64,000 bases of DNA, from assembly GCA_038747915.1 (NCBI GenBank), contig JBCDJJ010000008.1:1-64000 (forward strand), written 5' to 3'. A model generated the notes under the pieces. That model was not told the origin of the DNA. It worked only from the letters and a program-made list of their open reading frames with translations, and searched no databases. The translations under genes were made by a program, and so were the position numbers. This DNA comes from JBCDAP01 sp038747915. Its GTDB lineage: Bacteria > Planctomycetota > Phycisphaerae > Phycisphaerales > UBA1924. Below, piece after piece: positions 1 to 7,808 of the stretch (positions are counted from its first letter, which is position 1; each line of letters opens with the position of its first letter).

Positions 1-152
1 GGGTCCGGGGCGGGCCCCCCCCCTTTGCGTCCCTGGGGGGGTGGGGTGCTCCCCGCCTAGGGGGTGCACCACGATGTGAGCGCCCAGAGCCTGTCGATCC
101 GGCTTCTCGCGTTGCGAGTCGCCGGGCACCCATGAGCGTGGCGCCGGGCAGC
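1..152. other. Window edge, no gene recognised
   Basis: The first 60 bases are dominated by runs of G and C and look like low-complexity or poorly resolved edge sequence. The remainder up to the [2Fe-2S] gene shows no supported reading frame or structure. If the minus-strand locus continues beyond the window, its next gene would lie to the left of this edge. Confidence 0.4.
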
Positions 153-386
153 TCAGGTGCTGGCTGTGGCTCGCTCGATGGCCCGGGCGAGCTGATCGGC
201 GCTGAGTACGGGAAGACGGGTCTTGCCGGTCGCGATCGCCAGGCGTGCGTAGGGCCGGCAGGAGCCGCATCCCTCGCCACACCCCGTCCGCTCGCCGATC
301 TCGTCGAGCCCAAGACCCTCCTCCCGGGCGAGGCGCACGACCTCCGTGAAGGGCACCTCGTGGCAGACGCAGCGGGTCACAGGCAT
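153..386 (-). CDS. BFD-type [2Fe-2S] binding protein (bacterioferritin-associated ferredoxin-like)
   Basis: A 77-residue protein consisting almost only of a BFD-like [2Fe-2S] domain. Cysteines C6 and C8 (CVC) and C40 and C43 (CGSC) form the expected C-x-C...C-x2-C ligand set, with an extra C36. Family members bind one [2Fe-2S] cluster and pass electrons to partners such as bacterioferritin or act as domains of reductases. It is the last visible gene of a minus-strand series that begins at a cobalamin riboswitch and lies 31 bases after the pseudopilin gene, so co-transcription is likely. A role as electron donor in cobalt or corrin handling is only an inference from this context; a general Bfd role is equally possible. 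Confidence 0.8.
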   Translation of the reverse strand: MPVTRCVCHEVPFTEVVRLAREEGLGLDEIGERTGCGEGCGSCRPYARLAIATGKTRLPVLSADQLARAIERATAST

Positions 387-417
387 CGGTCGGTTCCAAC
401 GAAGAATGGTCGGTCGG

Positions 418-1323
418 TCATCGGCGATCGAAGAGGCGGTTGTCCAGCGCCGGCCCGAACCAGCCCAAGCCGGCGCGCCGCGGCGAGCCGGTGTAGACCG
501 GCGACGAATCGACGCTCGCGGTCATGGGCTCAGCACCGACGTGCCCGTCGAGCCACGCCACGTTGGCGAGATCGCGGTGGCGGAAGTGCGTCGTGGGATC
601 GTAGAGCGACCACGGGGCGTCGCTCGGGAAGGCCGGCTTGCGGGGCGGGCGAACGAAGCTGGCCTCGAGCGGCTGATCGTCGAGAATCGCAGCGTCGGCG
701 AAGGCAACCGTCGCTGCCGGCGAGGCGAACCGGACCGCACGCTCGCCCGCGTTGTCGCGGTCGCCGGCGATCGGATCGGGTGCGAGCGTGGGCCAGGTGC
801 CGGTCACCGGGTCGTAGGGGTATTGGATGCGGCCGACGTAGTCTTCGTTGTAGCCGTACCCGCCGCTACCCCACTCGAAATTCGTCGGACCGGCGAGCCA
901 GATGGGGACACCTGTCCCGGCCTGGCTCGATTCATCGAGTGAGTCGAGCTGGGTGACGAAGCTCGGGCACCGCCGAGTGGCGGTCGAGAGCGCCGCGGTG
1001 TCGAGGTACGGCGTGAGCGGGCCGCGCTCGGGGTCGAAGGCCTCGCCCGTGTGATCGCGGACCCCGTGCCACCGGTGTAGGTTCTCCGCGGGCATCACGT
1101 CCACCGGTGGCGCAAAGTCGACCGCCGCGGGCACGTACCGATCGTTGTGATCGATCGTGTACGCGATGTTGGCGAGCTGGAGCTGCCGGATGGCCGAGGC
1201 GCACTGGGCGGTGCGAGCGGCCTCCCGCGCCCCACCCAGCGCGGGAAGCAACAGCCCGATCACCAGCGCGACGATCGCGACGACGACAAGAAGCTCGATC
1301 AGCGTGAACCCGCGGCGGCTCAC
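418..1323 (-). CDS. Prepilin-type N-terminal methylation domain protein (pseudopilin-like)
   Basis: A 301-residue protein with the type IV prepilin signature at its very start (RRGFTLIELLVVVAIVALV), where cleavage is expected between G and F and methylation at F, followed by a hydrophobic helix. The C-terminal part contains FRHRDLANVAWLDGHV, matching the H-x9-DG motif of planctomycete secreted pseudopilin-like proteins (DUF1559-type). The start is GTG, overlapping the upstream stop by four bases (GTGA), which indicates translational coupling to the dockerin-like protein. Members of this family are abundant in Planctomycetes and their function is unproven; export through a type II secretion/type IV pilus-like apparatus is assumed. 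Confidence 0.85.
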   Translation of the reverse strand: MSRRGFTLIELLVVVAIVALVIGLLLPALGGAREAARTAQCASAIRQLQLANIAYTIDHNDRYVPAAVDFAPPVDVMPAENLHRWHGVRDHTGEAFDPERGPLTPYLDTAALSTATRRCPSFVTQLDSLDESSQAGTGVPIWLAGPTNFEWGSGGYGYNEDYVGRIQYPYDPVTGTWPTLAPDPIAGDRDNAGERAVRFASPAATVAFADAAILDDQPLEASFVRPPRKPAFPSDAPWSLYDPTTHFRHRDLANVAWLDGHVGAEPMTASVDSSPVYTGSPRRAGLGWFGPALDNRLFDRR

Positions 1324-2666
1324 CCCTCGGCCCCGAACGCTGCGAGCGCTGCATCGAACACCGCGCGGTCGAACGCATCGAGGACGAGCGGCATGGCGCG
1401 GTTGGCACCGGGCTCGCCTAGGTCGAATAGCGCGGCGTACGCTGCAACATCGGCACCGGTTGCGGCGCCATCGGTCTCGAGATCAGCCGCACGTGCCGGA
1501 TCCCCGATCGCCGGCGCCAGTGCCCGCGCACGCCCACCGGCCACCCACGAATCGAGCAGCGCCGCATCCGCGTCGTCGACCGTGCCCGAGCCATCGAGGT
1601 CGGCGCCGGGCAGGCCCAGCGATGAGCGCCGAGCAAAGTCGGCAATGTCGAGCGCATCCACGGGGCGCACATCGGCGACACCGCCGATCTCGGGAGACAG
1701 CTCGCCGAACACGCCGGCGTCAAAGAAAGCCGCTGTGCGGAGACGGATGAAGTCGAAGCGATCGAGCCCCCCTGGCTGACCCGTGGTTGGATCGATGGCC
1801 CAGGCGATATCGAACCCGTCGCCGCCGCAGGAGGGCGACGAGATGCCGACCTGCATGGGGTCGTCCGGCGTCGTGTAGTACCACGCTGCATCGATCGGTT
1901 CATCACCCGGCGTGTTGTCGGCGTCGAGATCACCGAGGGCGAGCACCGGCGAGACATCGGCGAACCCCAGATGGCTCTCGAGCGGCTGACCGGCACCCAG
2001 TGGGTTCTCGTAGATCGTCGAGTTGAACACGCTCGGCGCGGGATGGGCCGCGGTGGCGTAGTCGTTCATGGGGTCACTGTCGCCGTCCTCGTCCGCGGCA
2101 CCGTCGTCGAACGGGCCGCTGTACATCGAGGATGATGCATCCCACCGCAGCTGTGGGTAGTGCGATGTGACTGCGGGCAGGAACGCGTCGTCGGGCGTGT
2201 CGTTCCACACGACGGTCGCGAGCGGGCCGAGCACGTCGGTGTCCGGGGCATCGATCAGGAACCAGGGATCGTCGGCCAGGCCGTTGGTGTTGACATCAGC
2301 CGAGATCTCGATGGTGGCGGCCTCGGCCCATTTACGGAATGGGTTGCCGCCAACCCAGAAGGCGTTCCCGAACACGATCGCGTCAACGCCGAAGGGATTG
2401 CGCGGGTCGTCGAGGACCGGGTGGGCGAAGCCGAGCACGAGCGTGCCGCCGAACCCACCGAGACTCACGAGCTTCGAGTTGTTCGGCGCAAACGTGCCGC
2501 CGCCCACCGGCGAGCCGAGGGCACCGGTCGGATCATTGAACGAGGGGTTGTTGACGAACTGACCGGGGGCAGGGCGGTACTCGACGACGTGCGTCGCAAA
2601 GCCCTGAGACGGTGCGACCGACGCGAGCGAGCAGATGAGAACGGTGATCACGGCAGCGGGGCGCAT
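1320..2666 (-). CDS. Secreted cell-surface protein with dockerin-like calcium repeats
   Basis: A 448-residue protein with a signal peptide (MRPAAVITVLICSLASV). The middle region contains the patterns LGSPVGGG, LVSLGGFGGTLVLGF and VFGNAFWVGGNPFRKWAEAA, a recurrent make-up of uncharacterised bacterial 'cell surface proteins'. The C-terminus holds two calcium-loop-like segments, DLDGSGTVDDADAALL and DLETDGAATGADVAAY, as in type I dockerins. I chose the ATG at 2666 because an AAGGAGGC ribosome site lies just upstream; a longer frame exists but has no signal peptide. It follows the riboswitch-controlled propeller gene by 88 bases and overlaps the pseudopilin. A substrate- or corrinoid-binding surface role is inferred only from the riboswitch context. 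Confidence 0.75.
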   Translation of the reverse strand: MRPAAVITVLICSLASVAPSQGFATHVVEYRPAPGQFVNNPSFNDPTGALGSPVGGGTFAPNNSKLVSLGGFGGTLVLGFAHPVLDDPRNPFGVDAIVFGNAFWVGGNPFRKWAEAATIEISADVNTNGLADDPWFLIDAPDTDVLGPLATVVWNDTPDDAFLPAVTSHYPQLRWDASSSMYSGPFDDGAADEDGDSDPMNDYATAAHPAPSVFNSTIYENPLGAGQPLESHLGFADVSPVLALGDLDADNTPGDEPIDAAWYYTTPDDPMQVGISSPSCGGDGFDIAWAIDPTTGQPGGLDRFDFIRLRTAAFFDAGVFGELSPEIGGVADVRPVDALDIADFARRSSLGLPGADLDGSGTVDDADAALLDSWVAGGRARALAPAIGDPARAADLETDGAATGADVAAYAALFDLGEPGANRAMPLVLDAFDRAVFDAALAAFGAEG

Positions 2667-2754
2667 CGGGGCCTCCTTGCAGCGGGTGCGGGGTGAGGCG
2701 TGGATCAAACGCAGCGACCCGCGGGAACGGGGCGCCGCGTGTATGCGTTGACTC

Positions 2755-3840
2755 TCAGGATGCGCGGCGGCGACGCACGCTCGCCAGACCGCAGGCGGCA
2801 ACGACCAGCCCCGCGCCGGGCGACGGCACCACGAAGACCAGCACCTCCGGCTGCTCGAAGTAGCGGAGGTACAGCTCGCCCGTCGCGTCGTTGAACGACC
2901 ACGACGGCGGCTGGAAGAGATTGATGAACTCCTGCGGCGTATCGAACATGCGGAGGATGTCGCCCGATGCGCTCACGTCGATGAGCGGCACGACCGCGGG
3001 GTCGTCGAGCCGGGCCGCGATCGCGGCGGCATCGATCAGGCCGGCGTACCCAACATCCCCCGATCCACCGAACAGGTCGCCCCCGCCCACGAAGAAGTTG
3101 CCGAATGCATCGAAGCCGAGCGAGTTGGCGCTGAGCAGATCGGCGACCTCGACACCGTCGTTCTCGAAGTCGATGGCCGGCCCGCCTGAGATCGCCGAGG
3201 CGAACGCGGCCGCGTCGAAGACCTTGATCGTGCCGGTGTCGCTCCCGCCGGGCGCGAAGTCGAAGCCATTGCCGGTGTACAGGTTCCCCGCCGAGTCGAA
3301 GGTGATGCCGGCGGATGCACCGCCGATGTTCGTCACCGCGTTCGTCACCTGGCCGGTGGTGGTATCGAGCACATCGACACCGTTGGAGTTGCTGATCGCG
3401 AGGCGATCGTTGTCGATCCAGACCGCGTCGAAATCGGACGCCGAGAACGACTCCGCTGCGGTCGGATCCGCCGTGTCGAAGACGACCACCGAGCCCTCTC
3501 CGTTGGAGCCCACCGCGGCGCGGGTGCCGTCGGGCGAGACCTGGATGAAGGTCGGGCCGAAGGTCGGCTGAAAGCCCGGGATGGTGCCGAGCTCGGTGAA
3601 CTGCCCCGTGCCCACGCCGGTCTCGACCGAGACGATCCCGCCGTTCAGAACGATGAGCCGGCCGTCGGGCAGGTCGTCGAAGCGCACGGTGTCGTCAAAA
3701 TCCCCCGTGCCGTTGAAGCTCGGCGGGAGATCGAAGGTCCGGCTCAGGACGTAGTCGTCGATGGACTGGGCCACCGCGAGCCCGGTAAATGCAACGCTCG
3801 CCCCCGCGAGCGCACACGATAGTTCCTGCACATATCTCAT
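2755..3840 (-). CDS. Secreted beta-propeller-like protein with PEP-CTERM tail, first gene after cobalamin riboswitch
   Basis: A 361-residue exported protein: N-terminal signal peptide ending near AVAQS, a repetitive body with NHL/YVTN-like blades (VSPDGTRAAVG, ITFDSAGNLYTGNG, LGFDAFGNFFVGGG), and a C-terminal sorting signal VPSPGAGLVVAACGLASVRRRR. Start chosen at the ATG at 3840, where a signal peptide begins; the longer frame has none. A cobalamin riboswitch lies 160 bases upstream on the same strand. In Bacteroidetes, B12-binding surface beta-propellers (BtuG) are controlled by B12 riboswitches; whether this protein is an analogue is inference. It may equally be a generic surface propeller. 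Confidence 0.75.
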   Translation of the reverse strand: MRYVQELSCALAGASVAFTGLAVAQSIDDYVLSRTFDLPPSFNGTGDFDDTVRFDDLPDGRLIVLNGGIVSVETGVGTGQFTELGTIPGFQPTFGPTFIQVSPDGTRAAVGSNGEGSVVVFDTADPTAAESFSASDFDAVWIDNDRLAISNSNGVDVLDTTTGQVTNAVTNIGGASAGITFDSAGNLYTGNGFDFAPGGSDTGTIKVFDAAAFASAISGGPAIDFENDGVEVADLLSANSLGFDAFGNFFVGGGDLFGGSGDVGYAGLIDAAAIAARLDDPAVVPLIDVSASGDILRMFDTPQEFINLFQPPSWSFNDATGELYLRYFEQPEVLVFVVPSPGAGLVVAACGLASVRRRRAS

Positions 3841-3872
3841 GCTTCTAACCTCAAGTACACACTGAACCTCAC

Positions 3873-3984
3873 CCCGAGATCGCGCGGGGCGGCTCCGGAA
3901 CACTCGGCCTGAACGCGGGCAACGATGGCGGACGTGCGCACGCCGGGAGCACGGCGAACGCTCGTCGGCCGCCCGAGATCGCGC
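3873..3984. repeat. 13-bp direct repeats in the riboswitch leader
   Basis: CCCGAGATCGCGC occurs at 3873-3885 and again at 3972-3984, both between the riboswitch aptamer and the start of the beta-propeller gene. They may belong to the expression platform; no partner strand is obvious, so the role is open. Confidence 0.45.
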
Positions 3985-4002
3985 AGGCGCCAACTTTGTG
4001 TT

Positions 4003-4190
4003 GATGGCAGGTCTTCCGGCTCCGGGCCCCGCTGATCCGCCTTCCCGCTCGCCCCTTGCGGGGCCGGCAGTGGCAACGTGGATCAGCGGTACTCGCCCGT
4101 TACGGCGGCGCGTCCGCGGCGGCTTCTCACCGCACTTCCCTTTTCAGCCTCGGGCTGGCAGCTGCTGAGTGCATGCTGCCAACCTTTGGA
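4003..4190 (-). promoter_or_regulatory. Cobalamin (B12) riboswitch
   Basis: Read on the minus strand, the stretch contains the conserved elements of cobalamin aptamers in the right order: AAAAGGGAAGTGCGGTGAGAA, then a GCGG-rich arm with CCGTAACGGGCGAG, then GCCACTG, then GCGGGAAGGCGG, and finally the 3' box GCCGGAAGACCTGCC. The GGCAG near the 5' end can pair with CTGCC at the 3' end to close the element. The first gene downstream starts at 3840. In known cases adenosylcobalamin or related corrinoids switch the downstream operon off, usually for B12 transport or synthesis. Confidence 0.9.
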
Positions 4191-4283
4191 CACCTTCAAC
4201 GGGAGTAAAACTAATGATTGACCACAGCCGCGTCAAGTGAAAGTCCTCGCACGGCCCGAGATCGTGGCGCCTACCCTGCCACC

Positions 4284-4484
4284 ATGCGGATCGAGGTGAA
4301 CGGTGAGGCGTTGGAGCTGGCGGGCGACGGGACGGTCGCCGCCCTGCTCGTGCACCTCGGTCTCGATCACTCGCCCGCGGCGGTCGAGGTGAACCGGGCG
4401 CTGGTACCAAAGCGTGAGCACGCCGATCGCCGGCTCGCCGAGGGGGACCGGGTCGAGGTGGTCACGCTGGTCGGCGGGGGCTGA
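4284..4484 (+). CDS. thiS: Sulfur carrier protein ThiS
   Basis: A 66-residue ubiquitin-fold sulfur carrier beginning MRIEVNGEALELAGDGTVAA and ending in the diagnostic GG after TLVGG. In the family the terminal glycine is adenylated and converted to a thiocarboxylate, which donates sulfur to ThiG for the thiazole ring of thiamine. The ATG at 4284 fits the family start; an upstream in-frame extension has no homology pattern. The gene is 21 bases upstream of thiG on the same strand. No TPP riboswitch pattern was seen upstream, and no thiF-like activating enzyme is encoded in the window. Confidence 0.92.
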   Translation: MRIEVNGEALELAGDGTVAALLVHLGLDHSPAAVEVNRALVPKREHADRRLAEGDRVEVVTLVGGG

Positions 4485-4505
4485 CGAACTCCCTACAGTC
4501 GAGGT

Positions 4506-5531
4506 ATGAGCCAGATCGCCTCCGAGACCCCAGCTGCACCCTCGACCGCTCAGAACGAGACGCTCGTTCTCGGCGATCGCCGCTTCACCTCGCGCCTGAT
4601 CGTCGGCACGGGCAAGTACGCCGACTTCGAGACGATGCACCATGCACTCGACGCGTCGGGCACGCAGATCGTCACCGTCGCGGTCCGCCGCGAGCGGCTC
4701 TACAACGAGCAGGGCCAGTCGCTGCTCGAGTTCATCGATCTCGATCGGTACACGATCCTGCCGAACACCGCGGGGTGCTTCACCGCCGATGATGCGGTGC
4801 GCGTCGCGCGGCTGGGGCGGGACCTGCTCGAGCAGCTCGGCAATTCGGGTGCCGGGTGGGTGAAGCTCGAGGTGCTGGCCGACAAGAAGACGCTGCTGCC
4901 CGATCCGCTCGGCACCGTCGAGGCGGCGCGAGAACTGGTCCGAGACGGCTTCGATGTGCTCGCCTACTCGTCCGACGATCCGGTGGTCAACGGCGCGTTG
5001 AAAGACGCCGGGTGCCTGTCGGTGATGCCCGCGGGCTCGCCGATCGGGTCGGGCCAGGGCGTGCTCAATCGCAACAACATCGTTCTGACGCTCGAGCGGC
5101 TCAAAGAGGGTGACCCGAGCTACCCGGTCATCGTCGATGCGGGCGTGGGCACGGCCTCGGATGTCGCGGTGGCGATGGAACTCGGCGCCGATGGCGTGCT
5201 GCTCAACACCGCCGTGGCGCACGCCAACGACCCGGTGCTGATGGCCGCTGCCATGCGCGACGCGACCGCGGCGGGTCGAGCCGCGTTCCGCGCAGGACGC
5301 ATCCCCAAGCGGCTCTACGCGACCGCATCGTCACCCTGGGAGGGTGTGATCAGCTACATCCCCCGGCGAATGACCGGCGGTCAGGCGCGGCGCCGCCGCG
5401 TGCCGAAGAGCGCCACAGGCGCCATCACCGCGATCGCAGCGGCGCCGGGCACAAAGCTGCCCGACTCATCGATCTGCCCGGCGAAGGACAGCACGCTGGT
5501 CGCGATCGACAGATCACCCTCGGTGGACTGA
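4506..5531 (+). CDS. thiG: Thiazole synthase ThiG, with run-on C-terminus
   Basis: TIM-barrel enzyme that forms the thiazole phosphate of thiamine from DXP, dehydroglycine and ThiS thiocarboxylate. WVKLEVLADKKTLLPD carries the Schiff-base lysine, and MPAGSPIGSG, VIVDAGVGTASD and GRIPKRLYATASSP are typical family blocks. Homologues end shortly after this last block at roughly 255-290 residues, but this frame runs to 341 by reading antisense through the tail of the convergent protease gene. Removing one C from the C5 run at 5360-5364 would give ...ISYIPGE and a TGA at 5371-5373, a natural end ten bases before the neighbour. The last 50 or so residues are therefore probably not genuine. Confidence 0.92.
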   Translation: MSQIASETPAAPSTAQNETLVLGDRRFTSRLIVGTGKYADFETMHHALDASGTQIVTVAVRRERLYNEQGQSLLEFIDLDRYTILPNTAGCFTADDAVRVARLGRDLLEQLGNSGAGWVKLEVLADKKTLLPDPLGTVEAARELVRDGFDVLAYSSDDPVVNGALKDAGCLSVMPAGSPIGSGQGVLNRNNIVLTLERLKEGDPSYPVIVDAGVGTASDVAVAMELGADGVLLNTAVAHANDPVLMAAAMRDATAAGRAAFRAGRIPKRLYATASSPWEGVISYIPRRMTGGQARRRRVPKSATGAITAIAAAPGTKLPDSSICPAKDSTLVAIDRSPSVD

Positions 5532-6115
5532 CCGGGCTGACCAAAGATCGATCGCCCGATCGCGATGAGCTCGTACTCGCCGGACTCCCCGAGCACGAAT
5601 ACACCCGCGCCGGAATCCCCAGTGGTGAATTGAGCCTCACCAATTTCAACAGGATTGAATGAGAATGCCATGTACGCGCCGGCCGAGTTCAAGATGTTGC
5701 GGCCGACCGCGTCCTGCCGGTCACCCCACGGGCCGGGTGCATCGGCCCACCGGCCGGTGCCCGCGACCACGATCTCCGCCCCAGCGGACACCCCGCCGTC
5801 GGCGATGCGGTGAAAGCCCGGCAACTCGCGATCAACGGTGAGCAGCGCGATGTCGTCGCCGATCACCTGGCGCGAGACCACCTCGTACGACTCACCGTGC
5901 ATCTCGAACGTGGATCCGGGGCCGCCGCCGACGTGTGCTGCTGTGATCACGCCGTGTGTTCCAACGGCAACGCCGGTCCCGCTCCGATACCAGCCGAACC
6001 AGAGGGGTTCGGCGTGATCGATGGACCCGCCGACGACCACCAGGGCCGACGACGTCGCAGCAGGGAGCACAGCAGCGGCGGCGAGCATCGCGATTCGACT
6101 CATTTCGAGCGTCAT
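5381..6115 (-). CDS. Trypsin-like serine protease with PEP-CTERM-like anchor
   Basis: A 244-residue secreted protease: signal peptide (IAMLAAAAVLPAATSSA), S1-type catalytic triad H61 (ITAAHV), D88 (GDDIALL) and S168 (TTGDSGAGV), and a C-terminal tail SFVPGAAAIAVMAPVALFG followed by RRRR. The TAAHC of classic trypsins is TAAHV here and there are no disulfide cysteines. The ATG at 6115 is preferred because AGGAG lies nine bases upstream; another ATG three codons earlier would overlap that site. The tail matches PEP-CTERM architecture with RRRR, suggesting sorting to the cell surface. It is convergent with thiG. Confidence 0.82.
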   Translation of the reverse strand: MTLEMSRIAMLAAAAVLPAATSSALVVVGGSIDHAEPLWFGWYRSGTGVAVGTHGVITAAHVGGGPGSTFEMHGESYEVVSRQVIGDDIALLTVDRELPGFHRIADGGVSAGAEIVVAGTGRWADAPGPWGDRQDAVGRNILNSAGAYMAFSFNPVEIGEAQFTTGDSGAGVFVLGESGEYELIAIGRSIFGQPGQSTEGDLSIATSVLSFAGQIDESGSFVPGAAAIAVMAPVALFGTRRRRA

Positions 6116-6293
6116 GGGTGGCATCTCCTGACCGCGATCGGGGAATCTCGCCTCTCGGACTCAAAGCACGCGAGACCGGATCGCACGGTCACACAGAAAA
6201 CATCGGGTGGTGCGACACCCTCTCACGACGCTGACCAGAAAATCTGCGCACGATTACGCCGGATGCGAGGCAAAATCGGGAGAACCCCGGCGA

Positions 6294-7808
6294 TCACCCC
6301 GGACGGATTCCCCGCGCGAACTGTTCGAGACGTTCCACCTGTTCACGGCGGACGGTGTCCAGCACGTGCCTGGCGACGTGCCACTGATCGTCCTGGACGG
6401 ACGTTGTGGCGCAGTGCTCTCCGATGCACTGGTGCAGCAGCTTGAACGCATCGCGAGGCTGACGCATGGATTCCAACGCGTCAATGAGGTGCTGTTGACC
6501 AACATTCTCGTCAAACAGGTCAGCCAGCACGGGCTCGACCGCGCCGTCGGCGCACGCGGCCAAGCGAGCGTTGCAGAGGTCGTACAGCATGGCACCCGTC
6601 CAACTGAGACGTTCAACCAGATTTTGCTTGTCAAGACGGGCTGTTTGGAAAAACTCGGCAGATTCCCGGAACAACTCGTGCCGGAGTTCGATTGGGAGCA
6701 GCAGCTTGATCGCTACCCCTCCTTGTTGAAAAAGTGTGTTCGTCAGCAACGGCCATACGAGTGTGCGCATCCGCTCGACTTCACCATTGATCAGCGTTGG
6801 CTCGTCGAGCCGGTCGTAGACCAAGAGCACGCCTCGAAACCCGATCTCGCGCAGAGACCTGACGAGTGCTTCGAGCAACGCATATCGAGCGCCTTCAGCA
6901 CCGGGCTTCAGGTCACCGATCCCCGCGCGCGTGGGGCCTGGCAACGCGCCGATCGCTGCACGCAGCGCATCGCGCCCACGCGGACCGCTCCGGATCGCGG
7001 CGTGTACCCGTGCAACAAGTCGACGCAGGACCATGCCATCCCAGAGCACAACTTTGACGAGACCGAGCAGCCAGACCGCGAGCAGTGCAGCGAACACCGC
7101 TGGCAGGAAGGACCCGAGAAAACCCTCGCGGAGTTCTGGTGCCAGGGCGATGGCGGTGAGCACCCCGGCAGCGGGGAGCCATCCGAGGGCGCCGAAGAGC
7201 ACGCGGGCGGTCGCGCCGGCAGCGCCACTCGTTCTTGTTGCACCGCGAACGAGTGCGCGGCGGGCTCCATCATCATCCGGTCGGTCGTAGAGCGCTGCGA
7301 GTTGCGCAATGGTTCGGCGGGCCGAAGGCGAGGCGCTGCGAAGGGAAGCGCGGAGCGAGCCATCGCCCGCGGCAAGCTGATCGACCAACTCGATCGTCGC
7401 GCGGTGCAGCACCGCATCGAGATGATCGGCGATCGTGAACTCGCGGAGCACCTCGAGCACCGCCCGCTCACTCGGACGTGGACTCAACTCGAAGCGATCA
7501 GCGAAGCGATCGAGCACGGGGTTCAACTCGTCCATCGAGACGAGCAGCACCCGGTCTCCGGGCGAGGCCGCGTGATGGGCCGCGATCCGCCCAGCGAGGT
7601 GCAGGCGGATGGCCGTCTTACCGGCGCCTTTCTCGCCGAACAGAACAGCGGATGCGGGCCGGGCAGGATCGCCTGCAAACTTCTCGAAGTCGGGGTGCGC
7701 CACGCGGTGCGCATCGAGCTTGGGAAACACCGCGTCGTCGCGGGCCTCCTCCGCGGAAAACGGGTGCTCGCGCAGCCCCCAGTGCTGGAGAAAGCTCGCG
7801 ACGTTCAC
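6294..7808 (-). CDS. Membrane-associated P-loop ATPase, ExeA/KAP-like
   Basis: A 504-residue protein starting at a GTG that overlaps the stop of the SDR gene by four bases. The N-terminus LQHWGLREHPFS resembles the start of ExeA-family AAA proteins. Walker A is GEKGAGKTA at residues 58-66 and a Walker B-like strand is RGVLLVYDRLDEP at about 345. Two hydrophobic segments in the middle (near residues 215-270) suggest a membrane hairpin inserted between the nucleotide-binding halves, as in KAP NTPases. Function unknown; the strict coupling to the epimerase gene suggests a shared pathway, perhaps envelope polysaccharide. Confidence 0.7.
   Translation of the reverse strand: MNVASFLQHWGLREHPFSAEEARDDAVFPKLDAHRVAHPDFEKFAGDPARPASAVLFGEKGAGKTAIRLHLAGRIAAHHAASPGDRVLLVSMDELNPVLDRFADRFELSPRPSERAVLEVLREFTIADHLDAVLHRATIELVDQLAAGDGSLRASLRSASPSARRTIAQLAALYDRPDDDGARRALVRGATRTSGAAGATARVLFGALGWLPAAGVLTAIALAPELREGFLGSFLPAVFAALLAVWLLGLVKVVLWDGMVLRRLVARVHAAIRSGPRGRDALRAAIGALPGPTRAGIGDLKPGAEGARYALLEALVRSLREIGFRGVLLVYDRLDEPTLINGEVERMRTLVWPLLTNTLFQQGGVAIKLLLPIELRHELFRESAEFFQTARLDKQNLVERLSWTGAMLYDLCNARLAACADGAVEPVLADLFDENVGQQHLIDALESMRQPRDAFKLLHQCIGEHCATTSVQDDQWHVARHVLDTVRREQVERLEQFARGIRPG

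Noticed and set aside
4200..4283. TPP riboswitch upstream of thiS
   Set aside because: No CTGAGA...ACCTGATC pattern on the plus strand; the only riboswitch seen here is the minus-strand cobalamin element.
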